Source: Halocynthiibacter sp049608145
Lineage (GTDB): Bacteria; Pseudomonadota; Alphaproteobacteria; Rhodobacterales; Rhodobacteraceae
Assembly: GCF_049608145.1 (NCBI RefSeq)
Contig: NZ_JBMYXF010000005.1
Location: forward strand, 1 to 64,000
Direction: 5' to 3'
DNA: 64,000 nucleotides
Within the stretch, counting starts at the first letter, position 1. The number at the start of each line of letters is the position of its first letter. Shown here in pieces: positions 34,056 through 43,301 of this stretch. The translations under genes and the position numbers were made by a program. The notes under the pieces are model-generated. The model saw nothing but the letters and a program-made list of their open reading frames with translations. It did not search any database and had not been told where the DNA came from.

Positions 34056-34862
34056 ATGCCTGTCCTCGTTGTTATTCCCGCTCGCTATGCATCCACGCGT
34101 TATCCAGGTAAGCCTCTTGTTGAGATAGAAGGGGCCGATGGTACGAAGAAAACCCTGATCCAGCGGAGTTGGGAAGCTGCCTCATCTGTAAAGGGTGTGG
34201 ATCGGGTTGTCGTGGCAACGGATGATGAACGCATTTCTGCTGCCGCTGAAGCATTTGGTGCAGAAGTGGTCATGACACCGGAAAGCAATCGCAACGGTAC
34301 AGAACGCACAGCGTCTGCTTTGGCTGCCTTGGGCGATAAGGCCAATGATTATGATATCGTGGTGAACTTTCAGGGCGATGCCCCACTGACCCCACCTTGG
34401 TTCGTCGAAGATCTGATTGCAGCATTGCAGGCAAAGCCGAAAGATCTGATGGCAACACCTGTGTTGCGCACATCCGAAGACGCGCTTGCCGCATTTCGTC
34501 ATGACCGCACGCAGGGCCGCGTTGGTGGAACAACGGCGCTGATGACAAATCAAGGCCACGCAATCTATTTCTCAAAAGAGGTGCTACCATACGGAGGTGA
34601 CGCTGGGATTGACGCCACGGCACCCGTGTTTCACCACGTTGGCGTTTATGCATTTCGTCCGAAAGCGTTGCAAAAATATCTATCTTGGCCCGAAGGTGTA
34701 CTGGAAAAAACCGAAGGGCTGGAGCAGTTACGCTTTATAGAAAACGGCGAAAAAGTGACCTGCGTTGAAGTTGACGCACGCGGCAAGCACTTTTGGGAAC
34801 TGAATAATCCTGAAGATTTACAATTAATTGAGTCAGTTTTGAAAAATGAAGGCGCTGGTTGA
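34056..34862 (+). CDS. kdsB: 3-deoxy-manno-octulosonate cytidylyltransferase
   Basis: A 268-residue CMP-Kdo synthetase with the KdsB signature VVIPARYASTRYPGKPL, VVATDDERI, NRNGTERTA and NFQGDAPLTPPWFV, where the last supplies the metal-binding aspartate. It activates Kdo for WaaA and so supports one of the GT30 genes upstream. It is slightly longer than E. coli KdsB because of a few inserted residues after the P-loop-like region. Confidence 0.9.
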   Translation: MPVLVVIPARYASTRYPGKPLVEIEGADGTKKTLIQRSWEAASSVKGVDRVVVATDDERISAAAEAFGAEVVMTPESNRNGTERTASALAALGDKANDYDIVVNFQGDAPLTPPWFVEDLIAALQAKPKDLMATPVLRTSEDALAAFRHDRTQGRVGGTTALMTNQGHAIYFSKEVLPYGGDAGIDATAPVFHHVGVYAFRPKALQKYLSWPEGVLEKTEGLEQLRFIENGEKVTCVEVDARGKHFWELNNPEDLQLIESVLKNEGAG

Positions 34863-35052
34863 TAAAGAGCTTCAATTGCGACTTTTCTGAGGCCGTTCAT
34901 AATTCCGTGAAGCAATAAGGATTTGTTTCACTTTTGTCGCGTATACACGGTAAATCCAAAATCGGTACAGACGGGTTGTCTGTGCAGCGAAACAGGAATA
35001 TTCGTTATGAAAAAGAGCTGCAATCGCGTATTTTGTTCAGGAGTTAAGCCCA

Positions 35053-35946
35053 ATGCGGCGTAAAGTTACCAAAGCTGTCTTTCCCGTTGCCGGTCTGGGA
35101 ACCCGATTTCTTCCTGCGACCAAAGCCATTCCTAAAGAAATTATGACTCTGGTTGATCGACCTCTGATCCAATATGCGATTGATGAGGCGCGTGCTGCCG
35201 GCATCAAAGAATTCATTTTTGTGACATCCCGGGGCAAAAGTGCTCTGGAAGACTATTTTGATCACGCGCCCGAGCTTGAGGCGTCTCTGCGCCAGAAGGG
35301 CAAGAATGACCTGCTGGATGCGCTGAAATCGACGAACATGGAAAGCGGTGCTATCGCCTATATCCGACAGCATCAGGCATTGGGCCTTGGGCATGCTGTA
35401 TGGTGTGCGCGTCGCCTGATCGCCAATGAACCCTTTGCGGTTATTCTGCCGGACGATGTGATTGCTGCTGAAAAGCCATGTCTTCAGCAAATGATTGAAG
35501 CCTATGAAGAAACAGGTGGTTCTATGGTTGCAGCCATGGAAGTGCCGCAGGATAAAACATCATCTTACGGTGTTCTTGATATTAAAGAAGATCACGGTGA
35601 AAAAGTGTCTGTAAAGGGCATGGTTGAAAAGCCTGCTGCAGAAGATGCGCCATCTAATCTGGCTGTCATTGGTCGCTATATTCTGGCACCACGTGTGCTT
35701 CAGAACCTGAGCAATATTAAACGTGGCGCTGGCGGTGAAATCCAGCTGACCGATGCAATTGCTCAAGAAATTCAAAACGGTCACGATGTGTTCGGTTACC
35801 GTTTCCGCGGTCAGCGTTTTGATTGCGGATCTAAAGCCGGCTTTTTGCAAGCGACCGTTGCATTTGGCTTGTCACGGCCGGACCTTCAGGATGAGTTTTC
35901 TGAATTCCTGAATGAAATGACGATGCTGCGTCAGGCAGCGCAGTAA
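35053..35946 (+). CDS. galU: UTP-glucose-1-phosphate uridylyltransferase
   Basis: A 297-residue nucleotidyltransferase making UDP-glucose from UTP and glucose 1-phosphate. Motifs are VFPVAGLGTRFLPATKAIPKE at the N-terminus (its start shown here), LVDRPLIQYAIDEA, VILPDDVI and GEIQLTDAI. It precedes galE by 12 bases in one operon that supplies UDP-Glc and UDP-Gal for surface polysaccharide. Confidence 0.97.
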   Translation: MRRKVTKAVFPVAGLGTRFLPATKAIPKEIMTLVDRPLIQYAIDEARAAGIKEFIFVTSRGKSALEDYFDHAPELEASLRQKGKNDLLDALKSTNMESGAIAYIRQHQALGLGHAVWCARRLIANEPFAVILPDDVIAAEKPCLQQMIEAYEETGGSMVAAMEVPQDKTSSYGVLDIKEDHGEKVSVKGMVEKPAAEDAPSNLAVIGRYILAPRVLQNLSNIKRGAGGEIQLTDAIAQEIQNGHDVFGYRFRGQRFDCGSKAGFLQATVAFGLSRPDLQDEFSEFLNEMTMLRQAAQ

Positions 35947-35958
35947 CAGGACATAAAC

Positions 35959-36942
35959 GTGCAGAACATTTTGGTAACCGGGGGGGCAGGCTATATTGGT
36001 TCCCACGCCTGTAAAGTGTTGAAAAATGCGGGCTATCAGCCTGTTACATTTGATAATTTTGTTACCGGATGGCGGGACGCCGTGAAATACGGGCCGTTGT
36101 TTGAAGGTGATCTTTGTGATGCCGCCAGTGTGGCCGCCGCATTTGAGGAATATAACCCTATTGGCGTGATGCATTTTGCAGCGCTTAGCCAGGTGGGGGA
36201 AAGCATGCATGAGCCGGGGAAATACTGGCAAAATAATGTATTGGGATCACTTAACCTGATTGAAACAGCTGCGAAATATGGGTGTAAGAACTTCGTGTTT
36301 TCATCCACCTGCGCGACATATGGCGATCAGGACAATGTTGTTCTGAATGAAGATTGTGCGCAGCATCCGATCAATGCCTATGGTGCCTCAAAGCGCGCGA
36401 TCGAAGATATTCTTGCGAATTTTGGCCAAAGCCATGGCATGAACAGCGTCATTTTCCGTTACTTCAATGTTGCCGGTGCTGACCCTGAAGGTGAGGTGGG
36501 GGAATTCCATCAGCCTGAAACACATCTTATTCCATTGATGCTGGACGCAATCAGCGGAAAACGAGATGCGCTGACCGTGTTTGGCACGGATTATGACACG
36601 CCTGATGGAACTTGTATTCGCGATTACGTACATGTGATGGATTTGGTTGATGCTCATGTTCTGGGGCTGAAATGGCTGGAAGATGGTAAGGGCAGCCGTG
36701 CCTTTAATCTGGGTACGGGGTCTGGCTATTCCGTGCGCGAAGTTATCGATCATAGCCAGTCGGTGACAAATCAGACGGTGCCGTTCACTACGGGGGATCG
36801 TCGCCCGGGGGATTGTACAAAGCTGGTTTCAGGCAGTCAGCGTGCAATTGCTGAACTGGGTTGGAAGCCCCAGCGTTCGAATCTGTCCGAAATGATCCGA
36901 GATGCCTGGCGCTGGCACCAAAACGGCCATTACGACCGCTGA
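35959..36942 (+). CDS. galE: UDP-glucose 4-epimerase
   Basis: A 327-residue extended SDR that interconverts UDP-glucose and UDP-galactose. The NAD site is ILVTGGAGYIGSHACKVL, the catalytic serine is in FSSTCATYG and the Tyr/Lys pair in YGASKRAIE; DGTCIRDYVHVMD is typical of GalE. The start is GTG, preceded by an ACAGGACATAAAC region with AGGA nine bases upstream. Confidence 0.96.
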   Translation: MQNILVTGGAGYIGSHACKVLKNAGYQPVTFDNFVTGWRDAVKYGPLFEGDLCDAASVAAAFEEYNPIGVMHFAALSQVGESMHEPGKYWQNNVLGSLNLIETAAKYGCKNFVFSSTCATYGDQDNVVLNEDCAQHPINAYGASKRAIEDILANFGQSHGMNSVIFRYFNVAGADPEGEVGEFHQPETHLIPLMLDAISGKRDALTVFGTDYDTPDGTCIRDYVHVMDLVDAHVLGLKWLEDGKGSRAFNLGTGSGYSVREVIDHSQSVTNQTVPFTTGDRRPGDCTKLVSGSQRAIAELGWKPQRSNLSEMIRDAWRWHQNGHYDR

Positions 36943-37004
36943 TTTTGGGTTTCCTACAAGGCGGTGAAAAGATAACCTTGCTGCACCATCAGCAGGCGTG
37001 ATTA

Positions 37005-38060
37005 TTGAACCATCCAACCACATATGGCCAGTTTTCTTTCATTAGGGATCTGGCATACGCATATAAGCTGCGCTTGCGCCGTCGGCGGCTGTTGTTGCGG
37101 GCTTGGCGCAAACGCAATGAATTGCAGATAATTCAGGATCGTACTGGTCAGATCCGTTCCGATGACATTCTTGCGGTGTCGACTGTCAGAAATGAAATCG
37201 AACGCCTGCCTCATTTTCTGGATCATTATCGGTGCCTTGGTATTTCGCATTTTCTGTTTGTGGACAACGGCAGTGATGATGGTTCTGCTGAGCTTCTGAA
37301 AACACAGAAAGATGTGTCGCTTTGGTCAACAGATCATAGCTATAAAGCCTCGCGGTTTGGGGTGGACTGGCTGACATATTTACAGATGAAATTTGCAACC
37401 GGCCACTGGTGTCTGACCGTGGATGCTGATGAACTTCTGGTCTATCCCGGATGTGATCAGCGTTCTTTGCGGGATCTAACAGCCTGGCTTGATCGTCATG
37501 ACACACGGTTTTTTGCGGCGATTATGCTGGATATGCATCCTGAGGGTGCGATCGGCGAACAGGCCAGAACAGAGAACCCGATCGAGACCTTGCCGTGGTT
37601 TTCGGCCGAAGATTATGCTTGGGAATGGAAGCCAAAATACAGAAGTATGTCCATTCAAGGCGGCCCGCGGATGCGCGCATTTTTCAGCGATACCCCTGAG
37701 CATGCGCCGCACCTTAACAAAACGCCGTTGATCCGCTGGTCTCGTGGGGATGCCTATGTCAGTTCAACGCATCTTGCATTACCGCGTTACCTGAATGGTG
37801 GCTTTGATCTGCGTAATGACCTGCCAACAGGTGCGCTGCTGCATACGAAATTTACGGATACGGTGATTGCCAAATCATCGGAAGAAAAACAACGTCAGGA
37901 ACATTTTACATACAGCGACCGATACGATGATTACTATGATGCAATCACTCAGGGCCCAACGCTGTGGGATGCGCAGTATTCCCATAGATATACGGGTTGG
38001 CGGCAGTTGGAAGAATTGGGTGTCATTCGAAAAGGGCGGTGGCTGCAGGACGAATCGTGA
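37005..38060 (+). CDS. Glycosyltransferase family 2-like protein
   Basis: A 351-residue protein with a compact GT-A-like domain (about 50-200): VSTVRNEIERLP, FVDNGSDDGSAELL and TVDADELLVYPG, the last supplying the DxD-type metal site. These fit the Glyco_tranf_2_4 subgroup found in bacterial capsule and O-antigen loci. The only usable start is TTG at 37005, since an in-frame stop lies six bases upstream; CAGG is eight bases before it. The N-terminus is very basic (RLRRRRLLLRAWRKR), suggesting membrane association. It ends two bases from the convergent exported-protein gene. Confidence 0.85.
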   Translation: MNHPTTYGQFSFIRDLAYAYKLRLRRRRLLLRAWRKRNELQIIQDRTGQIRSDDILAVSTVRNEIERLPHFLDHYRCLGISHFLFVDNGSDDGSAELLKTQKDVSLWSTDHSYKASRFGVDWLTYLQMKFATGHWCLTVDADELLVYPGCDQRSLRDLTAWLDRHDTRFFAAIMLDMHPEGAIGEQARTENPIETLPWFSAEDYAWEWKPKYRSMSIQGGPRMRAFFSDTPEHAPHLNKTPLIRWSRGDAYVSSTHLALPRYLNGGFDLRNDLPTGALLHTKFTDTVIAKSSEEKQRQEHFTYSDRYDDYYDAITQGPTLWDAQYSHRYTGWRQLEELGVIRKGRWLQDES

Positions 38061-38061
38061 C

Positions 38062-39198
38062 CTATTGCAACCGGCGCCCAGGCGACGCAGAAATTGCATT
38101 TCCATCACCATCAAAGGCGACCACTCGCCACCAGATCTGCCCATGTCCAGGCAGCCGCGATAGGGTGAAACTGCGCAATTGCGCTGTGGGTGATGGGCTG
38201 TCGTGGGCTGCGATCTGGCGGTGTGACGTGAAGTCGGTCGTGCCATTTGTATAAAACTCAACCCGGTAACGTGTTGCATTTGTGATGTTTTCCCAACGGA
38301 AAACTGTGGTGCTGTCGACCCCGGCGTTCACCGAAGGCGTTAACAATTGCAATGTGTGATTGCGCCTGCGATCCGGGCCAACAGAATAGGTGATTGTCTG
38401 CACGTCGTCAGAAGAAACCCCGTTTTGAAGGAAGCGCACCCGATATATTCCCGCCCGTGCCGTGGGAAGTGCCGGGCTTTCGAAATGCGTGCGGCCTGCG
38501 CCACTTAGCATCTTGACCACTTGGCTGCCTGGTAGGCGGCGAAAGCTGCCCCCGGCGGATCCAGGGCCTGAAATTTCCCAATGTCCCCGAAAAATGCCGC
38601 GCCCGTTTGTTGCGACGTCTAGGTGGGCACTTAGTGCGGCACTGCCATCGACGCGTGCAAACTGGCCGCCTGTGTCAAAGCGCAGCGCAATATTGTGAAA
38701 GCTCAGCTGTCCGCTGGGCGAAGGCGTCAAGGTTACCGTTGCAGGCAAGGGAGAGCCCGGAAAAGCACCGGCAACTTGAAATTCGCGGGAAAAAAAGCCG
38801 TTTCCGGCGCCTGCAATTTGTGCTGCAACACTTCGGTTCACCATCAGGTTTTCCATGACCGTGAAGGTTTCTGCCCCGCTGCCGCTGTGGCTGAAGGATC
38901 TGTTGACCACGCCGCCTAGGGTGCCTCCCGGTATGATTGTCCCGAAGGGCGATGTTAGAACCCCGCTGCCCGGCGTGGTGCTGAACACTTCGATGCGCCA
39001 GCGAATGGCGATGGATGTTGCGCCGGTCGGGTTCACGGATGCGCTATTCGGTTGGGCTGTCAGATTGGTGATGAAAAGCTGCGCCTGGGCAGAGGATCCG
39101 ACACCACATATGAGTAGAATGGCCAGAGCCACGGTCAGCATCGCATTGCGAAGAGAGGCCAGGGAATGTGTGATGTGCCAGGAAAATAAATGTGTCAT
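38062..39198 (-). CDS. Exported protein with a C-terminal fibronectin-III-like domain
   Basis: A 378-residue protein with a signal peptide ending in GSSAQAQ (an internal ATG 19 codons in gives a more usual leader). The body is beta-rich with Ser, Thr, Gly and Asn, and the last 100 residues (TTVFRWENITNATRYRVEFY, then QIWWRVVAFDGDGNAIS) look like a fibronectin type III or related Ig-like domain. Function is unknown; a surface or periplasmic adhesin-like role is possible. It is nine bases downstream of the frameshifted barrel gene, so the pair probably acts together at the outer membrane. Confidence 0.8.
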   Translation of the reverse strand: MTHLFSWHITHSLASLRNAMLTVALAILLICGVGSSAQAQLFITNLTAQPNSASVNPTGATSIAIRWRIEVFSTTPGSGVLTSPFGTIIPGGTLGGVVNRSFSHSGSGAETFTVMENLMVNRSVAAQIAGAGNGFFSREFQVAGAFPGSPLPATVTLTPSPSGQLSFHNIALRFDTGGQFARVDGSAALSAHLDVATNGRGIFRGHWEISGPGSAGGSFRRLPGSQVVKMLSGAGRTHFESPALPTARAGIYRVRFLQNGVSSDDVQTITYSVGPDRRRNHTLQLLTPSVNAGVDSTTVFRWENITNATRYRVEFYTNGTTDFTSHRQIAAHDSPSPTAQLRSFTLSRLPGHGQIWWRVVAFDGDGNAISASPGRRLQ

Positions 39199-39207
39199 GT
39201 CAGCTCT

Positions 39208-41063
39208 CTATTGCAAGGCACCGGTAAAGGCGCGCAAGGTGACGCCAATAACCGTGTCATGAAAATTTCCGCTTTCATATGCTTCTGACCCTTTGCGCCA
39301 GATCCCGAAAAATTCCAGTTCTGAGGTTTTACCTATGGGCCGAATAGCCGATATTTCGACATAATGCCCGTCATCATCTGCAGGATCATTGGTGCGTGTC
39401 AGGCCCATATCTAGGCGCAGATCCCATTCACTGTCGCGGGGGGCCCATTCAGCGATGATCTGTGTGCCATTGCTGTCAAAATCCCCGAACGGGGACTGGT
39501 TTTTGCTATAGTTGAAGTTGCCGGACAGGCTGAACACATCGCTGACTTCCCGTGAATACCCAAGCGACAGAAGGTGAATTGTTTCATCTTCATTTAATGC
39601 GCTTTTGTCGTCCAGTTGGGTAAAGCTATAACTGATATCTGCAGTACTGATGTCATTGTTCAGGCTTAACCCGATATTGGCGCTGACGCTGTTGAAATCC
39701 TGGTGTGGTGCGAAAATGGCGGGGGGTGTTGAAAGGCGTTTCTGCCAATCTGTTGAAACACCGAAGTTTAGGCTTTTGCCGGTGAAGAGTTCACCTGGAG
39801 CAAGCTGCCAACTGCCGCTGAGAGACAGGCTGTTGATCCGGTCGGTCGCAAGACGTTCTGAGCCGCGATAGTTGGTTTCATATGTTGCCGCGCTGAAATT
39901 CAGGGACAGCCGTTCATTGTAATAATCGGCTGTTATCTGCAAAGATTTTTCACCAGGAACGGCCCCCTGATTGGCAAGGCTGAAATAATTTGTGTCGATG
40001 GCTTCGTATAATATTCCGGCGGTTAGCGTCCCTGCACCTGTGTCTTCTGTCCAAATATCGTAATCGGCGTATGCGTGAATGGCTCTGCCGCGTTTTTCTT
40101 CGAACAGCGCCCCTGACTCATCTTCATCCCAATCGCTTTGGGCACCAAATATTCCATATCGTAAACGTTTGTTTGAAGAATGGCCTTCAAGCCCAAGTGA
40201 AAATCCACGTCCAGCCCCGGTATCTATCCCGCCAAAGGCAGTTCCCTTACCGTCATAGATCTGGGCAGAGATTGTCAGGTTCTTATCCGGGGTCGTAAAT
40301 GCAAAACGCAGGCCTCCCATACGGTCCTGATTGTCAGACAGGCCTGTGATATTTTCAAACCCCTGTGCGTCCTCAGTACGCAGGCCAAACGCCGAAATTT
40401 CGTATCCGGCAGTGTCATTTGTAAAGGACAATGATGCACCGCGCCGGGATTCGCTGCCCACCAGCAAAGGATCCCAGCCTAGGGATTGATGTCCGATTGT
40501 GCCTGTGGCGTGGGTGTTTCCCAGGGCCTTGTGAAAGCTCAGAGCGTATTCTGTCAGGTTGACGCTGCGCCCGTTTACGCGATCAAATACACGCGAACTG
40601 CCCAGATATCCGATGTATCCTGTTAAGGTTTCGTCCTCGTTGCCAAAATCGAGTTGCCCGCTGCTGCTGGCCCAGGATTCTTCCTGTCCGTTTACGTTGC
40701 GCAGACCCGCCTCATGTGTGGCATCTGCTGTAATCGTGACCGGGTTTTCACCGGTGTCGTCCAGGGTGATGTCATGAAGTTCCGCGACATCATAACGGGC
40801 ACCGATTTTTCGATAGATTGTGACAATGTAGCTGCCCGGCGCGAAGGATCCACCCAGAGAGATTTCGAGCACGCCGTTTTTTAATGTGGTGAATGACGTG
40901 ACATCAGACGTGCCAACTTCGATTGCGTACTCTGTCGGCGACAGGCCTTCGGGGGCCGCAATCTAAACACTTGATCCGCCAGGGTTAGTCCCGGAAATAG
41001 GTTAAAAGCCGTGATGAGGGCCAGAACGTGCCTGTGTCGCCCATGGAAATATTTTCTGCGCAT
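39208..41063 (-). pseudogene. Outer-membrane beta-barrel-like protein, frameshifted after the signal peptide
   Basis: The ATG at 41063 opens a frame with a signal peptide (HVLALITAFNLFPGLTLA, then DQVFRL). It leaves frame near the GC-rich stretch at about 40952-40962. One extra base there would continue as APEGLSPTEYAIEVGTSDV into the 554-residue frame that now seems to begin at GTG 40872. That part shows alternating short beta strands with aromatic girdles (IGYLGSSRVFD, ISAFGLRTEDA, IHAYADYDIW, VIGVTLRAF) and ends in a hydrophobic alternating strand, as in outer-membrane barrels. In the current sequence the export signal is cut off. A sequencing error, a pseudogene or a phase-variable switch are the options. 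Confidence 0.6.
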
Positions 41064-41170
41064 CCCCAATGCATGCCCCGGTGTCCAGAAACTTTAATCA
41101 ATAGGTAAATATTAACACTAAAATTGCGTATTGGGAAATAATAGTTGGGTTTTGCGGTGTTTTGAAACCA

Positions 41171-42631
41171 TCAAGTGCCACAGAAAGTTTTGTATGGCGC
41201 GGCGCTTTGATCTGCTGGGCGGCTGTATTCTGCGGCACCGGCCTGTTCTGTGAATGGGGTCGATAGTACGCTGATCAACCGTTCAACCTGTGTCGTATCG
41301 CCGGTTTCAGTCGCCTGTTTTAGCGCGGCTTCGACCATGTGATTGCGCGGAATATAGAGTGGATTTATCGCATCCATGTCTGCAAATATCTGGGTTTCAG
41401 GCCGTTCTTCGGTCTGAATGCGGGCCTGCCATTTCGCGTGCCATTGCGTAATTGGGCCAGGATCTGTGAACAGTGAGATAACTGTTTTCTGATTAGGTAA
41501 AGCCCGGAAAAAGCTTGTGTAATCCACATTGGCGCCATCCAGAAGCTGAAACAATCCGGACAGCAACGATTTGTCTGACGGATCGGGGGCCGTCAGACCA
41601 CATTTGGCACGCATCAAGTTTTCCCAAATCTTCAGATGCATTGGCATGAAGTTATTCACGACATCCCCCGCCAGTTGAACCGCCGTATCGGGGGCACCAG
41701 GGGCGATCAGATCCAAAAGGCTTTCGGCGAAACGGGCAAGGTTCCATTGTGCCATAACCGGTTGGCGGCCATAGGCGTATCGCCCCGCGTGATCGATGGA
41801 ACTGAACAGGGTCTGCGGATCGTAACGATCCATAAAGGCGCAGGGACCGTAATCGATTGTTTCCCCGGAAATCGTCATATTGTCGGTGTTCATAACGCCA
41901 TGTACGAAACCAACAGACATCCATTGCGCCAGAAGTTTTGCCTGACGTTCTGACACCCGGATCAGAAACTGCAGGTATTTATCGTCCTGATCTGCTAGGT
42001 CAGGATCATGTCGGGCGATGGCATAATCGGCAAGCTGTCTGACCTGATCGGTTTCTTGACGCGCCGCGAAAAACTGAAAACTGCCGACGCGGATATGGCT
42101 GGAGGCAATGCGTGCCAGAACTGCGCCAGGTTCCCGCCCATGCTGTCGCATGATCTGTTCGCCTGTGGTGCAGGCTGCCAGTGCGCGGGTGGTGGGAATG
42201 CCCAAAGCATGCATGGCCTCGCCCATAATATATTCACGCAAGACCGGGCCGATCACGGCTTTTCCGTCGCCGCCCCGGGAAAACGGTGTTTTCCCAGATC
42301 CCTTTAGGTGCAAATCGAACCGTTGTTGATCTGTTACGATTTCCCCCAACAACAGGGCGCGCCCGTCCCCAAGTTTGGGCGAAAAGTTCCCGAACTGATG
42401 CCCGGCATAGGCCATCGCCACAGGTTTTGACATGGGAAGCGCTTGCGCCCCGGTTAGGATCTGTGCACCTGCGGGGCTGTTCAGGGTTTCTAGCCCAAGA
42501 TTTTCAGCCAGATCTGTGTTGAACAGTACAATTTCTGGGGCTGGAACCATATCACCGTTCCAGGACACGGAAAATCCAGAGAGATCATCCGCATAGCTGT
42601 TTTCTAGCGCGATGTTTAGTGTCTCAGTCAT
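41171..42631 (-). CDS. selO: Protein adenylyltransferase SelO (YdiU)
   Basis: A 486-residue pseudokinase-fold AMPylase that attaches AMP to Ser, Thr or Tyr of target proteins, linked to redox stress. Family motifs are YAGHQFGNFSPKLGDGRA, LKGSGKTPFSRGGDGKA, GFVHGVMNTDNMTISG and the acidic FMDRYDP. The C-terminus ends KTFCGT, with a Cys three residues from the end, where some eukaryotic homologues carry selenocysteine. It overlaps arfB by eight bases, so the two are cotranscribed. Confidence 0.95.
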   Translation of the reverse strand: MTETLNIALENSYADDLSGFSVSWNGDMVPAPEIVLFNTDLAENLGLETLNSPAGAQILTGAQALPMSKPVAMAYAGHQFGNFSPKLGDGRALLLGEIVTDQQRFDLHLKGSGKTPFSRGGDGKAVIGPVLREYIMGEAMHALGIPTTRALAACTTGEQIMRQHGREPGAVLARIASSHIRVGSFQFFAARQETDQVRQLADYAIARHDPDLADQDDKYLQFLIRVSERQAKLLAQWMSVGFVHGVMNTDNMTISGETIDYGPCAFMDRYDPQTLFSSIDHAGRYAYGRQPVMAQWNLARFAESLLDLIAPGAPDTAVQLAGDVVNNFMPMHLKIWENLMRAKCGLTAPDPSDKSLLSGLFQLLDGANVDYTSFFRALPNQKTVISLFTDPGPITQWHAKWQARIQTEERPETQIFADMDAINPLYIPRNHMVEAALKQATETGDTTQVERLISVLSTPFTEQAGAAEYSRPADQSAAPYKTFCGT

Positions 42632-43043
42632 CTGGGTTTACCTTTCCGCGCAGGTTCTTGACGGACCCCCGGCGTGTTTTCGCGTCCATTCGGCGGCGTT
42701 TTGATCCCAGCGTGGGTTTTGTTGCGATGCGCCGTTTTGGGCGTATCGTTGCTTGTCTGATCAGCTCAGTCAGCCGTTCCCGTGCGATTTCCCGGTTGCG
42801 GGCCTGACTGCGGGTGTCTTCCACGCGCAGGATTAAGGCGCCTTCTAATGTCCAGCGGCGGCCGGCCAGCCGTTTCAGCCGGTTCTTGACTGGGTCTGAC
42901 AGGTTAGGACTGCGCGCTGCTTCAAAGCGCAATTCAACTGCCGTAGAGACTTTATTCACGTTCTGCCCGCCTGGGCCGGATGACCGGGTGAAGCTTTCTG
43001 AAAGTTCCCAGTCCGCAAGGGTTATGTCGTCGGTAATTCGCAT
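42624..43043 (-). CDS. arfB: Alternative ribosome-rescue factor B (peptidyl-tRNA hydrolase)
   Basis: A 139-residue class-I release-factor-like protein that frees stalled ribosomes without a stop codon. The catalytic GGQ is in RSSGPGGQNVNKVSTAVELR near residue 26. The C-terminal tail is highly basic (RRIATKPTLGSKRRRMDAKT), as needed to enter the empty mRNA channel. The RF stop-codon-recognition domain is absent, as expected. With smpB also in the window, both classical rescue routes are encoded here. Confidence 0.94.
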   Translation of the reverse strand: MRITDDITLADWELSESFTRSSGPGGQNVNKVSTAVELRFEAARSPNLSDPVKNRLKRLAGRRWTLEGALILRVEDTRSQARNREIARERLTELIRQATIRPKRRIATKPTLGSKRRRMDAKTRRGSVKNLRGKVNPDD

Positions 43044-43076
43044 TTGTTCAAACTACGTTGCAGGCCCGCGAAATGA

Positions 43077-43107
43077 AAGAGCCTCTGCGGATATCGCAGA
43101 GGCTCTT
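43077..43107 (-). terminator. Intrinsic terminator downstream of the 31-residue gene
   Basis: A perfect 13-bp stem (43077-43089 with 43095-43107, 5-base loop) lies 30 bases past the stop of the small gene on the minus strand and 34 bases before arfB. TCATTT follows on the minus strand. Confidence 0.7.
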
Positions 43108-43137
43108 CTCGAGAATTGGAGGTGGCAAGCAGGGCCG

Positions 43138-43233
43138 TCAGGCCCGGAGCCAGGTTTATATTCGTCAGGTTTGCCTGCAGAATATGCCCCCACTCGTAAC
43201 CTTCACCAGCTGCTCCTGTTTCCCAATAATCAT
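43138..43233 (-). CDS. Very small protein gene (31 residues) with strong ribosome site
   Basis: An ATG at 43233 is preceded at five bases by AAAGGAGG, the best Shine-Dalgarno sequence I see in the window. It opens a 31-codon frame beginning MIIGKQEQLVKVTSG and ending EYKPGSGP before TGA. A perfect TTGACA lies upstream on the minus strand (43295-43290) and a 13-bp terminator hairpin follows. The peptide is charged, Gly/Pro-rich at its end, with no signal sequence or membrane segment. I do not recognise it. A longer overlapping frame of 85 codons (43022-43279) reads through the terminator and has no ribosome site, so I reject it in favour of this one. Confidence 0.65.
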
Positions 43234-43301
43234 TGGCACCTCCTTTCTGGTTGTTATTCACACCATCAGGTTGGCACATATTTTGTGTTTGTCAAAACTT
43301 T

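Noticed and set aside
34056..34862. Second CMP-sialic acid synthetase
   Set aside because: The N-terminal motif and later residues are of the KdsB (CMP-Kdo) type, unlike neuA in the same region.
40950..40980. UAG readthrough joining the signal peptide to the barrel protein
   Set aside because: A TAG lies just upstream in the barrel frame, but the signal peptide is in a different frame, so suppression would not join them; a one-base indel does.
43022..43279. An 85-codon minus-strand frame between arfB and yhhQ
   Set aside because: It lacks a ribosome site and runs through the terminator hairpin and into arfB; the 31-codon frame in another register has all the expected signals.
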